Source: Paenibacillus glycanilyticus (GTDB lineage Bacteria > Bacillota > Bacilli > Paenibacillales > Paenibacillaceae). From it: DNA of 64,000 bases. The notes beneath the pieces were generated by a model, which was not told the origin of the DNA, did not search any database, and worked only from the letters and a program-made list of their open reading frames with translations. The DNA lies in contig NZ_JAMBNP010000009.1 in NCBI RefSeq assembly GCF_023715145.1, forward strand, positions 184,576-248,575, in the 5' to 3' direction. Shown piece after piece: positions 51,472-60,500 of this stretch. The position numbers and the translations under genes were made by a program. Every line of letters begins with the position of its first letter. Within the stretch, counting starts at the first letter, position 1.

Positions 51472-52362
51472 ATGAGTTTGGATAAATACCGGATTTTCAG
51501 CAAGGTGGTTGAGGTTGGAAGCCTGACAAAAGCGGGAGAGCTGTTAAGTCTGACGCAATCGGCCATCAGTCACGCGATTTCCAGCTTAGAGCTTGAGTTT
51601 GGGCTAAGTCTGCTCATAAGAAACAGATCCGGGATCCGGCTCACGAACAACGGAGAGCATTTAATTCCGCATATCCGGGAAATCCTTCGGGTAAATGAAC
51701 AGCTCAATCAAGAGATTGCCGCAATCAAAGGCATTGAAGCGGGAATGGTGAAGATTGGTACTTTTTCTAGCATATCTATCCAATGGTTACCCCAAATAAT
51801 GAAAAAGTTTCAGAATCTCCATCCTCAAATCGACTTGAAGCTGCTTGACGGCAACTATTATGAAATAGAGGAATGGATAGCAAGCGGAGCAGCTGATTTT
51901 GGATTTGTTAATTTGCCTTCGGTTGAGGGATTCGGAGTCATTCCGCTTCATCAAGATAGAATGATGTGCGTGCTGAGTTCCGAGCATCCCCTCTGTCATC
52001 AGCAGGCGATCCGTTTAGAGCAGGTCAAGGCTGAACCGTTTATTATGCCGGTTGCGGGCTGCGATACGGACATAAACCGCATATTCACGGCAAACAAACT
52101 CAAACCCAACATCAAGTTTGAACTAGAGGATGACCATGCTATCATCGCCATGGTTCAGAGCAATTTAGGAATAAGCATTCTTCCGGAAATGATTTTATCC
52201 CAACTGCCCGGTAATGTGATAACCCGTCCGTTGGAGGGAGAGTATTATCGCTCCATAGGGATTGCTGCCGCTTCTTTTAAAACCGTCTCTCCGGCGGCTA
52301 AAAAACTAATGGCCTTTATAGAAGAATGGTTCGCGCAGTCGGTTGGGAGAATACCGCAATAG
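51472..52362 (+). CDS. LysR-family transcription regulator
   Basis: This 296-residue regulator has an N-terminal winged helix (YRIFSKVVEVGSLTKAGELL, SLTQSAISHAISSLELEFG) and a C-terminal substrate-binding domain from about residue 90. The start MSLDKYRIF fits the family, although the upstream site is weak (GGTGACAACA); an in-frame GTG or TTG 5' extension to 51421 is less likely. The divergent monooxygenase gene is the likely target. Confidence 0.88.
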   Translation: MSLDKYRIFSKVVEVGSLTKAGELLSLTQSAISHAISSLELEFGLSLLIRNRSGIRLTNNGEHLIPHIREILRVNEQLNQEIAAIKGIEAGMVKIGTFSSISIQWLPQIMKKFQNLHPQIDLKLLDGNYYEIEEWIASGAADFGFVNLPSVEGFGVIPLHQDRMMCVLSSEHPLCHQQAIRLEQVKAEPFIMPVAGCDTDINRIFTANKLKPNIKFELEDDHAIIAMVQSNLGISILPEMILSQLPGNVITRPLEGEYYRSIGIAAASFKTVSPAAKKLMAFIEEWFAQSVGRIPQ

Positions 52363-52370
52363 ACAAAAGA

Positions 52371-52410
52371 AAGCCGTGCAGGTATTAAATCCGCACGGCT
52401 TCTTGCTTTT
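52371..52410. terminator. Bidirectional terminator, LysR gene / secreted protein gene
   Basis: AAGCCGTGC / GCACGGCTT stem with a 13-base loop and T-rich tails on both strands. It touches the stop codon of the minus-strand gene. Confidence 0.82.
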
Positions 52411-53785
52411 ATAGAGGTTCACCGTTCAAGTAGTTGAAGAATGGTTTGTCTACCCAGATCGGATAGGACTGAATGTTAAGACCGGTACCCAGCTTCTTGA
52501 ACCCTTCTACGATTGCTGCTGATGGCTCGTTTAACGAGAAGGACTGAGCGTAGTAGTGGCCGGCGCCTGTAATTTTGTTATTCGTAATTTGGATATAGTC
52601 ATCCAGTTTGGTTGCGGAATAGTAAAGCGGCTGCCACCAGGAGCTGGCGATAAGACCGGTCTGATTCTCGCTGTTTTTCTTCGCATATTGCAGGATAACC
52701 GGTTGGAAGCGGGCTTTGTCTGCCGCATTGGCAAACTCGAATTTCAAATCATATTCTTTGGAATACGCAATATAGTTGCCGTTCTCGATTTGCACGACTT
52801 TATAATTGTCCGATTGGACAGGCTCTCCCCATTCCTTCAAATAGATGAAGGCTGAAGTTTTAGGCTCGAATTGCACTTTAGCGCGAATCCCTTCGCTGCG
52901 GAGCAGACCAATCAGTTGAACCGCATGCTTCAGATTGTCATGCCCGTAGGTCAGGGATAACGATTCGACGAAGTTGGCGTCATAACGGTTGTCCTTCAGG
53001 TTATAGCCGGTAACGAGATTTTGCTTCAGGGCAGCATCAACAACCGTTTGCAGCTCAGGGGACTGAATGATGTCTGACGTGTTGTAGGCATCTGCCAGTT
53101 TGCCGTAAATATCAGCATCGGAAGTATATCCGATATAATGCTTGTATTCTCCTTTAATGGAAAGGATCTGCACAAGAAGGGCTTCTGCGAGGTCCGAGGA
53201 CGAAGCTTTGCCTTTTACCTCTTTATAGAACGAAGACGGGAGCAGTCCGGTATGTACAGCTGTTGCAAGCTCTTGTGCGGCAGACAAGCTTAAGCCTGCT
53301 GGCGAGTAGCCGATTTGCTTAAGCGCGGCGGTTGTTTTGCTTTGCGGATAAGAATGGGCAAGCTCGGCAAGTCCTGCGGCTTTGACGGCGATATAGAGCG
53401 CGCTGGTCGCCTGGAGAGGCTGGTTCGCATCTATTTTTAATGAAGTAATTATTCCTTGCTCATATAAAGCTGCCGCGGATGTATAATAAGGACTGTCGGC
53501 ATTAAGGTCGGTGAAAGCCGGCTTGGACTCTGGGGAGCCAAGCTTAAGGATTTTGGCTACCTGCTGAAGGAATTGTCCTTTCGTAACCGAGCCTGATTGG
53601 AAGGTGATGCCGTATTTCTCTTGCAGGAACAACTCGTATTCTGCTGAAGCGGATGACGCGGATTGCAAGGCCACGGATGGTGGAACAGCAGCGGCTTCGG
53701 CTGCCGAGAGCGGCAGGGCTGCAGAGAACAGCAGAGATAAAGCTAATGATCCGGATAAAAGCCATTTGGTGCGAAATTTCATCAT
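52409..53785 (-). CDS. Secreted protein with SLH-like N-terminal region, hypothetical
   Basis: This 458-residue protein begins with a Sec signal peptide (KWLLSGSLALSLLFSAALPL, cleavage near SAAEA). Residues about 60-140 look like diverged S-layer homology segments (SVTKGQFLQQVAKIL, then PAFTDLNADSPYYTSAAALYE). The C-terminal 200 residues (YKVVQIENGNYIAYSKEYDL) match nothing I recognise. It may be a wall-associated protein. The RBS GGAGG suits either of two adjacent ATGs. Confidence 0.75.
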   Translation of the reverse strand: MMKFRTKWLLSGSLALSLLFSAALPLSAAEAAAVPPSVALQSASSASAEYELFLQEKYGITFQSGSVTKGQFLQQVAKILKLGSPESKPAFTDLNADSPYYTSAAALYEQGIITSLKIDANQPLQATSALYIAVKAAGLAELAHSYPQSKTTAALKQIGYSPAGLSLSAAQELATAVHTGLLPSSFYKEVKGKASSSDLAEALLVQILSIKGEYKHYIGYTSDADIYGKLADAYNTSDIIQSPELQTVVDAALKQNLVTGYNLKDNRYDANFVESLSLTYGHDNLKHAVQLIGLLRSEGIRAKVQFEPKTSAFIYLKEWGEPVQSDNYKVVQIENGNYIAYSKEYDLKFEFANAADKARFQPVILQYAKKNSENQTGLIASSWWQPLYYSATKLDDYIQITNNKITGAGHYYAQSFSLNEPSAAIVEGFKKLGTGLNIQSYPIWVDKPFFNYLNGEPL

Positions 53786-54019
53786 TCAAAACCTCCATAA
53801 GCATAAAATGTATTATTAATACCATTAATCCACTCGGAATTGCATGGAAATATTATCATTGTTACAATATGGTGTCAATAGTTTTACGCCATAAGTCTTG
53901 TCCGATATCTTATAGTAGAATAGAAGAACAATAAGCGTATGCTTACGAGGCAAGAATCATATGAACAGTCTAAGCATAGCTGTTTGCGTGATCATTCTTA
54001 TTAGGAGGCTTGGAACAAC

Positions 54020-54697
54020 ATGAATACGAGTAAGAAAGCCGAACGTTTGAAGAAGGCTCCTGCGCTTAAGGCGAATGTCGCGCCTGAGCTGGCTCACCGC
54101 GTGCCGCCAGGCCAAACCACAACGGACCGATTCCCGATCCTGCATGAGGGAGAAGTGCCGGAGTACGATATGTCGCAATGGACCTTGCGTGTATTTGGCG
54201 AGGTGGAAGAGGAACAAACCTTTACATACGAGCAGATCATGGCTCTTCCTCAGATTAAACAGATGAATGATATTCATTGCGTTACCCGCTGGTCGAAGCT
54301 GGATACCGAATGGGAAGGCGTGCGGTTCACGGATTTGCTGAAGCTGATTCAAGTAAAGCCGGAAGCCAAATATGTCATGATTCATGCGGATCAGGACTAT
54401 GAGACGAATTTGCCGCTCGATGATTTGCTGCATGAGAATATTTTGCTCGCGCATAGCTTTGACGGAGAGCCGCTAACGGGCAAACACGGCTGGCCTTTGC
54501 GTCTTCTTGTTCCTCATCTTTACTTCTGGAAGAGCGCGAAATGGATCCGCGGCATTGAATTTATGAAGGAAGACCGTCCGGGCTTCTGGGAAAGAAACGG
54601 CTTCCATAACTATGCCGACCCGTTCCGCGAGCAGCGTTTCTCCGGCGAGGATCTTGGCTTGCCGGAAGATGAATGGTACCACAAGGATTTCGATTAA
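54020..54697 (+). CDS. Sulfite oxidase-like molybdopterin protein (YuiH-like)
   Basis: This 225-residue protein belongs to the oxidoreductase molybdopterin-binding family. The likely molybdenum-ligating cysteine is in MNDIHCVTRWSKLDTEW. The C-terminal segment PLRLLVPHLYFWKSAKWIRGIEF is also characteristic. No signal peptide is visible, so a cytoplasmic YuiH-type protein is likely; substrate unknown. AGGAGG precedes the ATG. It stands alone before the preQ1 riboswitch. Confidence 0.85.
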   Translation: MNTSKKAERLKKAPALKANVAPELAHRVPPGQTTTDRFPILHEGEVPEYDMSQWTLRVFGEVEEEQTFTYEQIMALPQIKQMNDIHCVTRWSKLDTEWEGVRFTDLLKLIQVKPEAKYVMIHADQDYETNLPLDDLLHENILLAHSFDGEPLTGKHGWPLRLLVPHLYFWKSAKWIRGIEFMKEDRPGFWERNGFHNYADPFREQRFSGEDLGLPEDEWYHKDFD

Positions 54698-54776
54698 TTG
54701 GTATATAGCCTGATAACTAGAGATATGGTATAGTACGTAGGTACATTCGAATAAATGCTGGAGCAGAAGCTTCAGG

Positions 54777-54840
54777 AGAGGTTCGCGAACTCCCTCTATA
54801 AAAAACTAAGAACTGGAATCTATTCTTGATTCCATTTTTT
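54777..54840 (+). promoter_or_regulatory. Class I preQ1 riboswitch with terminator
   Basis: The aptamer at 54777-54809 reads AGAGGTTCGCGAAC, then TCCCTCTATAAAAAACTAA, which matches the preQ1-I pattern: P1 AGAGG/CCTCT and the A-rich tail that forms the pseudoknot. It is followed by a terminator stem GGAATC / GATTCC and a T run (54815-54840). Bound preQ1 should end transcription before queCDEF. Confidence 0.96.
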
Positions 54841-54909
54841 TCGTTTTGAGACAGAAGTACAGGGTATGGTTCGAAGGGTCTCTCCCTCATATAAGGGAGG
54901 AGAAGGAAG

Positions 54910-55575
54910 ATGAAAAAAGGAAAAGCAGTAGTCGTATTCAGCGGCGGACAAGATAGTACGACCTGTCTGTATTGGGCGCTTGATCGCTACGAAGAGGTGG
55001 AAGCGGTCACCTTCAACTACGGGCAGCGTCATGCGCTCGAGCTGGAATGTGCCGCGCAGATCGCAGCCGAGCTTGGAGTGCGGCATCATGTGCTTGATAT
55101 GTCGCTGTTAAACCAGCTGGCACCTAACGCGCTGACCCGATCGGATATCGAGATCGAGCAGCAGGAAGGCGGCCTTCCAACTACATTTGTAGACGGCCGT
55201 AACTTATTGTTCCTGTCCTTTGCGGCGGTACTCGCCAAGCAGATTGGGGCAAGAGCTATTGTAACCGGCGTTTGCGAAACGGATTTCAGCGGTTATCCGG
55301 ATTGCCGGGATATTTTCATCAAATCGCTTAATGTAACGCTTAACCTGTCGATGGATTATCCGTTTGTTATCGAGACGCCTCTGATGTGGCTGGATAAAGC
55401 CGAAACATGGGAGCTGGCTGACCAGCTTGGCGCCTTTGAATATGTGCGGACCAAGACATTAACCTGCTATAACGGTGTGATTGCGGACGGCTGCGGAGAA
55501 TGCCCGGCTTGCAAGCTGCGGAGCCAGGGGCTGAACCGTTACTTGGCCTCCAAAGAGGAGGGCAAATCGGTATGA
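54910..55575 (+). CDS. queC: 7-cyano-7-deazaguanine synthase
   Basis: This 221-residue ATP-dependent enzyme converts 7-carboxy-7-deazaguanine to preQ0. The PP-loop motif VVFSGGQDSTTCL is near the N terminus. The zinc site is at the C terminus (CYNGVIADGCGECPACKLR). First gene of queCDEF under the preQ1 riboswitch; its stop overlaps queD by 4 bases. Confidence 0.97.
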   Translation: MKKGKAVVVFSGGQDSTTCLYWALDRYEEVEAVTFNYGQRHALELECAAQIAAELGVRHHVLDMSLLNQLAPNALTRSDIEIEQQEGGLPTTFVDGRNLLFLSFAAVLAKQIGARAIVTGVCETDFSGYPDCRDIFIKSLNVTLNLSMDYPFVIETPLMWLDKAETWELADQLGAFEYVRTKTLTCYNGVIADGCGECPACKLRSQGLNRYLASKEEGKSV

Positions 55576-56015
55576 TTCAGCAAATTTATCCAAGCGTCCA
55601 GCATTCCTTTCAATATGAATTAAACAAAGACATGCAGTTTGCCGCCGCGCATTCCGTTCCTTCCGAGGAAGCGGGACATTGCGCGCGCGTGCATGGCCAT
55701 ACGTACTTTGCCAACGTGACGATTGCCGGCGATGAGCTGGATTCTTCCGGATTTCTGGTGAACTTTGCAGCGGTGAAGAAGCTGATTCATAACCGCTTTG
55801 ACCATACGTATTTGAATGACCATCAAGACGTGTTCGACAACAACGACCCGAATCGTTTTCCAACAACGGAGGTTGTCGCGCGTACGATCTACGAGATTGT
55901 TCAAGCCTTTCTGGATGAGACGCTGAACAAGGCGACCTGCGTACAGGTATTCTTAAGGGAAACGCCAACCAGCTACTGTATCTACCGTCCGAAGAAGGTT
56001 ATCGGTCATGGCTGA
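55572..56015 (+). CDS. queD: 6-carboxy-5,6,7,8-tetrahydropterin synthase
   Basis: This 147-residue enzyme makes 6-carboxytetrahydropterin from dihydroneopterin triphosphate. The zinc histidines are in FAAAHSVP and ARVHGHTYFANV, and the catalytic cysteine is in AGHCARVHGH. The ATG at 55572 overlaps the queC stop; an upstream open frame to 55500 is inside queC. It overlaps queE by 8 bases. Confidence 0.95.
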   Translation: MIQQIYPSVQHSFQYELNKDMQFAAAHSVPSEEAGHCARVHGHTYFANVTIAGDELDSSGFLVNFAAVKKLIHNRFDHTYLNDHQDVFDNNDPNRFPTTEVVARTIYEIVQAFLDETLNKATCVQVFLRETPTSYCIYRPKKVIGHG

Positions 56016-56736
56016 GAAACGAATACCGGTCATGGAGATATTCGGGCCAACCGTGCAGGGCGAAGGAATGGTTATCGGGCAAAAAACGATGTTTGTTCGT
56101 ACCGCGGGCTGTGATTACTCCTGCTCATGGTGCGATTCCGCATTTACATGGGACGGCACGGGGAAAGAGGATACCCGCATGCTGTCTGCCGATGAGATTG
56201 TAGCAGAGCTTCGTGAGCTGGGAGGAAACACCTTCTCGCATGTCACGTTGTCAGGAGGCAATCCGGCCTTGCTCAAGAATGCGGACGAGCTTGTTGATAC
56301 GCTGCACCGCGAAGGGATTCGCGTTGCGGTTGAGACGCAGGGCAGCCGCTGGCAGGATTGGCTGATCGATATCGATGAGCTGACACTGTCGCCGAAGCCG
56401 CCAAGCTCCGGCATGACGACGAATTGGGAAGTGCTTGACGAGATCGTGACGAAGCTGTCCGACGGGCCAAATCCGTTCAGCTTAAAGGTTGTCGTGTTTG
56501 ACGAGCAGGATCTGGCTTTTGCTGCCGAGGTGCATAACCGTTATGCCGAGGTGCCTTTTTTTGTTCAGACCGGTAATGACGATCTGATTGAGGGAGATAA
56601 CGGGAAGCTAGCGGCAAAGCTGATTGAACGTTATGAATGGCTTATTGATCTAGTAATGAAACGCGAAGATATGACAAACGTGAGAGTGCTGCCGCAGCTT
56701 CATGCTCTGGTCTGGGGCAACAAGCGCGGCGTGTAA
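56008..56736 (+). CDS. queE: 7-carboxy-7-deazaguanine synthase
   Basis: This 242-residue radical SAM enzyme contracts carboxytetrahydropterin to 7-carboxy-7-deazaguanine. The cluster motif is Cx3Cx2C in GCDYSCSWCDSAF. The N-terminal VMEIFGPTVQGEGMVIG is a family signature. Third gene of the queuosine-precursor operon. Confidence 0.96.
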   Translation: MAEKRIPVMEIFGPTVQGEGMVIGQKTMFVRTAGCDYSCSWCDSAFTWDGTGKEDTRMLSADEIVAELRELGGNTFSHVTLSGGNPALLKNADELVDTLHREGIRVAVETQGSRWQDWLIDIDELTLSPKPPSSGMTTNWEVLDEIVTKLSDGPNPFSLKVVVFDEQDLAFAAEVHNRYAEVPFFVQTGNDDLIEGDNGKLAAKLIERYEWLIDLVMKREDMTNVRVLPQLHALVWGNKRGV

Positions 56737-56757
56737 GGCGAAAGGAGATAAGGTTCA

Positions 56758-57255
56758 ATGTCTGGAAGAATAGATGAAGAATTGCAAGGAATCAGCCTGC
56801 TTGGCAATCAAGGTACGCGTTACCCGATGGAGTATTCGCCTGCCGTGCTGGAGGCGTTTGATAACAAACACCCTTACCGGGATTATTTCGTCAAGTTCAA
56901 CTGTCCGGAGTTTACAAGCCTGTGTCCGATGACGGGCCAGCCGGATTTCGCAACGATCTATATTTCGTATATTCCCGATATTAAAATGGTGGAGAGCAAG
57001 TCGCTCAAGCTGTACCTGTTCAGCTTCCGCAACCATGGCGATTTCCATGAGGACTGCATGAACATTATTATGAATGACCTGATCGAGCTGATGCAGCCTC
57101 GCTATATCGAAGTATGGGGCAAATTCACGCCTCGCGGCGGCATCTCGATTGATCCGTATTGCAACTACGGCAAGCCGGGTACCAAATTCGAGCAAATGGC
57201 TGAACAAAGGCTGTTTAATCACGATATGTACCCGGAAAAGGTAGATAATCGATAA
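56758..57255 (+). CDS. queF: NADPH-dependent preQ1 synthase (nitrile reductase)
   Basis: This 165-residue single-domain QueF reduces preQ0 to preQ1. The active-site cysteine and surrounding residues are in TSLCPMTGQPDFATIYI; the NADPH-binding QueF motif is ESKSLKLYLFSFRNHGDFHE. AAAGGAG precedes the ATG. Last gene of the operon, closing the feedback loop with the preQ1 riboswitch. Confidence 0.97.
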   Translation: MSGRIDEELQGISLLGNQGTRYPMEYSPAVLEAFDNKHPYRDYFVKFNCPEFTSLCPMTGQPDFATIYISYIPDIKMVESKSLKLYLFSFRNHGDFHEDCMNIIMNDLIELMQPRYIEVWGKFTPRGGISIDPYCNYGKPGTKFEQMAEQRLFNHDMYPEKVDNR

Positions 57256-57266
57256 TACTGAAGTTA

Positions 57267-57305
57267 AAAAAGAACCACGGATTAATTTCCGTGGTTCTTT
57301 TTATT
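57267..57305 (+). terminator. Terminator of queCDEF
   Basis: A 12-bp stem AAGAACCACGGA / TCCGTGGTTCTT flanked by A and T runs. Confidence 0.93.
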
Positions 57306-57340
57306 TGAGAAGAACCCGGTGATTGGTTCTTCTATTATGC

Positions 57341-57506
57341 CTCTCTACATTAACCGAGTGACGGAGCATTTGATTGATTCTGGAGAAGCGAAGCGTTCGC
57401 CTTTGCCCCCGAATTTCAACCGCTAAAGCGGATTGGAATGAAGAAATTCGGAGGCAACAGCGATCGGAAGAACATTCAAAGCGCAGTCGCCTAGGTTAAT
57501 CTCTCT
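57341..57506. repeat. Large imperfect foldback element, copy B
   Basis: An imperfect inverted repeat of about 166 bases centred near 57425 fills the space between convergent queF and the giant repeat-protein gene. Arms pair as CTCTCTACATTAACC with GGTTAATCTCTCT, TTTGATTG with its complement near 57473, and GCCCCCGAATTTC with GAAATTCGGAGGC. The core TCTGGAGAAGYGRARCGTTC and GCGATCGGAAGAA are shared with copy A, while the inner stem differs but still pairs. Confidence 0.8.
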
Positions 57507-57540
57507 CATTCAAAGCGCAGTCGCCCCCGGTTAATCCTCT
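57473..57540. repeat. 34-bp tandem duplication at the edge of foldback B
   Basis: CATTCAAAGCGCAGTCGCC begins at 57473 and again at 57507, each followed by GGTTAATC. The second unit reaches the stop codon of the minus-strand gene. It looks like duplication of the outer right arm. Confidence 0.85.
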
Positions 57541-60500
57541 TACTCCTCTTCATCGTCCAAGAGCACGACATCCAGGATCGTCGTTTGACCATCGGTAATA
57601 GTCGGCATTCGAATAGCCGTTTGCTTGCCGGGGAAGGAGAATTCCGCGGTTGGCACACCTGCCGCAATATTTGTGAATGCATATTGACCGCTACTGTTGC
57701 TGATGATTTGACGGATCAGTTCACGGTTCGTTGTCACAATCTCGGCGAGAGCCATATCCAGCGGGTTGCCGGAAGTGTCTCGAATCGTTCCCCGCAGCGT
57801 TCCGAATGCCGCGCTTAGCGTCAGATCCGCCCTAGATGCAAATGCCGCATTTGTTGCAATTGAACGGGCTGCAGAGCCGTACGATGGCGCTGATCCCGTA
57901 ACGGTATACGTGCCCGGTGCAACCGGATCTGTGGTATAAGCGCCGTTAAGATCCGTAACAGCGGTCAGCAGGGAAACTTTTGTGGAAGCATCCAATACAT
58001 GAACGACAGATCCTGGAATCGGCGCTGCATTAAAGCTGCTGGTGACGGTTCCCGTAATCGGGAACGATTGGGCAGCCGCGGTAACTGTTACATTGGCGTT
58101 TTGCGTTTGGCCTAGGCTTTCTGGTATGACGGTTGTATTGGTGCCTGCTGCAGCTTTGCTTACAACGATTGTCTGCTCACCGGCCGGAATACTCGGTACG
58201 AGATATTCACCATTCCCATCCGTAATTCCGTTACCTCCAACAACGCCGTTGGAATCAACGATCGTAACTGATGTATTTGGCAGAGGCTGCCTTCCTGGCC
58301 CGCTCGTTACGGTTCCGCCTACGCCTGTTTTGATCTGAATGAGCGCAAAGGTTACGATCGTTGTTTCCCCGCGATTGACGAGAGTCGAAGATTGCTGGGT
58401 AATAAATCCTTGCAGGGATGCCGTCAAAGCATAGTTGGTAGCCGCCACCTCACCAAGGTCAAATAGCCCGTTATTATCGGTTAATAAGGTGGATAGGGCA
58501 GGCCCGAAATTGTTGTACTGCAGTAATTGGATGGTAACGCCAGAGAGTGGCGCTCCTGTCGCTTTGTTTGAGACAGAGCCGATTAACCGTCCGGGCAATG
58601 GCTGCAGGGCAAAGCTGAAGCGGGTTGTTTCTCCAGCCACGATTGCAAATCCGCCAAACTCCGAAGCATAGCCGCCAACGGTTACAATAGCCTTATAGCT
58701 GCCCGGCGCGAGTGACGGGAAAGTATATTGACCGCCATTATCGCTCAACACCGTTCCGATTGTTGCTCCGGAAGAGGCATCCATTATCCGGATTTCCGCC
58801 CCCGCGATATTTGCTCCGTTTGTAAGATCGCTGACAAAGCCTACCACTTGACCGGGCAGCGGAGTAAGGAACAGTCCTGCGACCGAGTTCTGGCCGCTGC
58901 GTGTCACTACAGCCGCTATTCCAGTACCGAAGCCGGATGCTATAGCAGAGATGGCAAAGTTGCCTGCCGGTATACCGGTAATGACAAAGCTTCCGGTTTC
59001 ATCCGTATAAGCTGTGTCCACGGGAAGACCTTCTACATCCGTAATGATAATTAAGCTGCCGCTAACAGGCGCTGAGGTTAGGCTGTTTTTTACCGTTCCA
59101 AGAATAGTAGCGGTTTGCGGAGACAATTGCAGCTGCACATTGGTTGTGCTGCCGGCCCGAATGGTGATTCCAACGGTTTCTGTTTCGAAGAAAGGAGCAG
59201 AGACGGAGATGATATACTCACCGGAAGGAACGCCGCTGATATGGAAGGAGCCATCCATTTCAACAAAAACAGTCTCGAGCAAAGTACCGTCTTTCGTGTA
59301 GAGCTTGATTCTTGTATCGTTCGCGCCAATCGGATTTCCGACCGTGTCGGTTACAATACCGTTAATTGCGCCAAATAATGGATTTAGTGCAAGGTTGGCA
59401 ATGGAAGATCCGTTGCTTTGGACGGCTGTGCCAACGGTGCCGGTAGCGAAATTATTTGCTTTTGCAATAACGGTATAGGATCCGGGCTGCAAGCCGCTAA
59501 TCTGGTAGTTGCCAAACGGTGTAGTTGTAGCGGAAGCTACGGATAAACCGGTGGCTTCGTTAAGACGAATCTCGATGCTGGCGCCTGGAATGATCAATCC
59601 GGTAACCTGATCCGTTATTTGACCGCTGATCGTTCCTGGGTCAGGCGTGAGCACGAAGTTGACGTCTGTAACCGTTTTTCCCGGATCTACAAATGCGCCT
59701 TTGACCGAATTACTGAAGTTAGGAGCGGATGCGATAATCGTTTTTGGACCTGCAGGAATCGCGTCTATTACATAGCTACCGTCTCCTTGAGCAGGTCCGA
59801 TACCGCGAATGGATTCGTTGCTGTTTAATACCTTCACAACAGCGGTTGCAATGGGAATGCCGGCAGGGTCAACAACCTTGCCCAAAATCTGGCCGGGATT
59901 CGGTGAAAGAGTAAGCGTTACATTTGTCGTTTGGCCAGCAAGGATGGTTGCCCCGGCTACCTGAGAGGAGTACCCCATCGCAATGGCGGTTACGTAATAA
60001 GAGCCGACTTTCTCCCCTATGAAAGTAAACTTCCCGTCTGGCTGGGTAAATACAGACGAGATGAGAATGTTGTTATTGTTAAACAGTTGAATAAGCGCGC
60101 CTCCGATAGCCGGAGTGACTTCGCCAACCAACGTTCCCGGATTCGGCTCTAGTGCAAAATTAACCGGCGTGATCGAATTGGATTGCACAATCGCACCTAA
60201 TACCTCGCCCTTATAATTCAAGGCATGGACGGCTACTGTGTAGCTGCCTGGCGGCAGACCGTCGAACTGAAAGCCGCTTTTCGTATCAGCAATTAGGGAG
60301 GCAATAAGGAAGTTGTTACTATCGGTTACCGTCACCGCAACGCCCAGGATAACACCGCCAGTTGCCGCATCTACGATTTGACCCTCAATACTGCCTGGAT
60401 CGGGGAGAAGTACAAGGGAAATCGGAGAGGTTGCATCCGCCACCACGCTTACTGTCGCTGAAGCCGTCTGAAAGTTGTTTGCCGTAGCCAAAACGGTATA

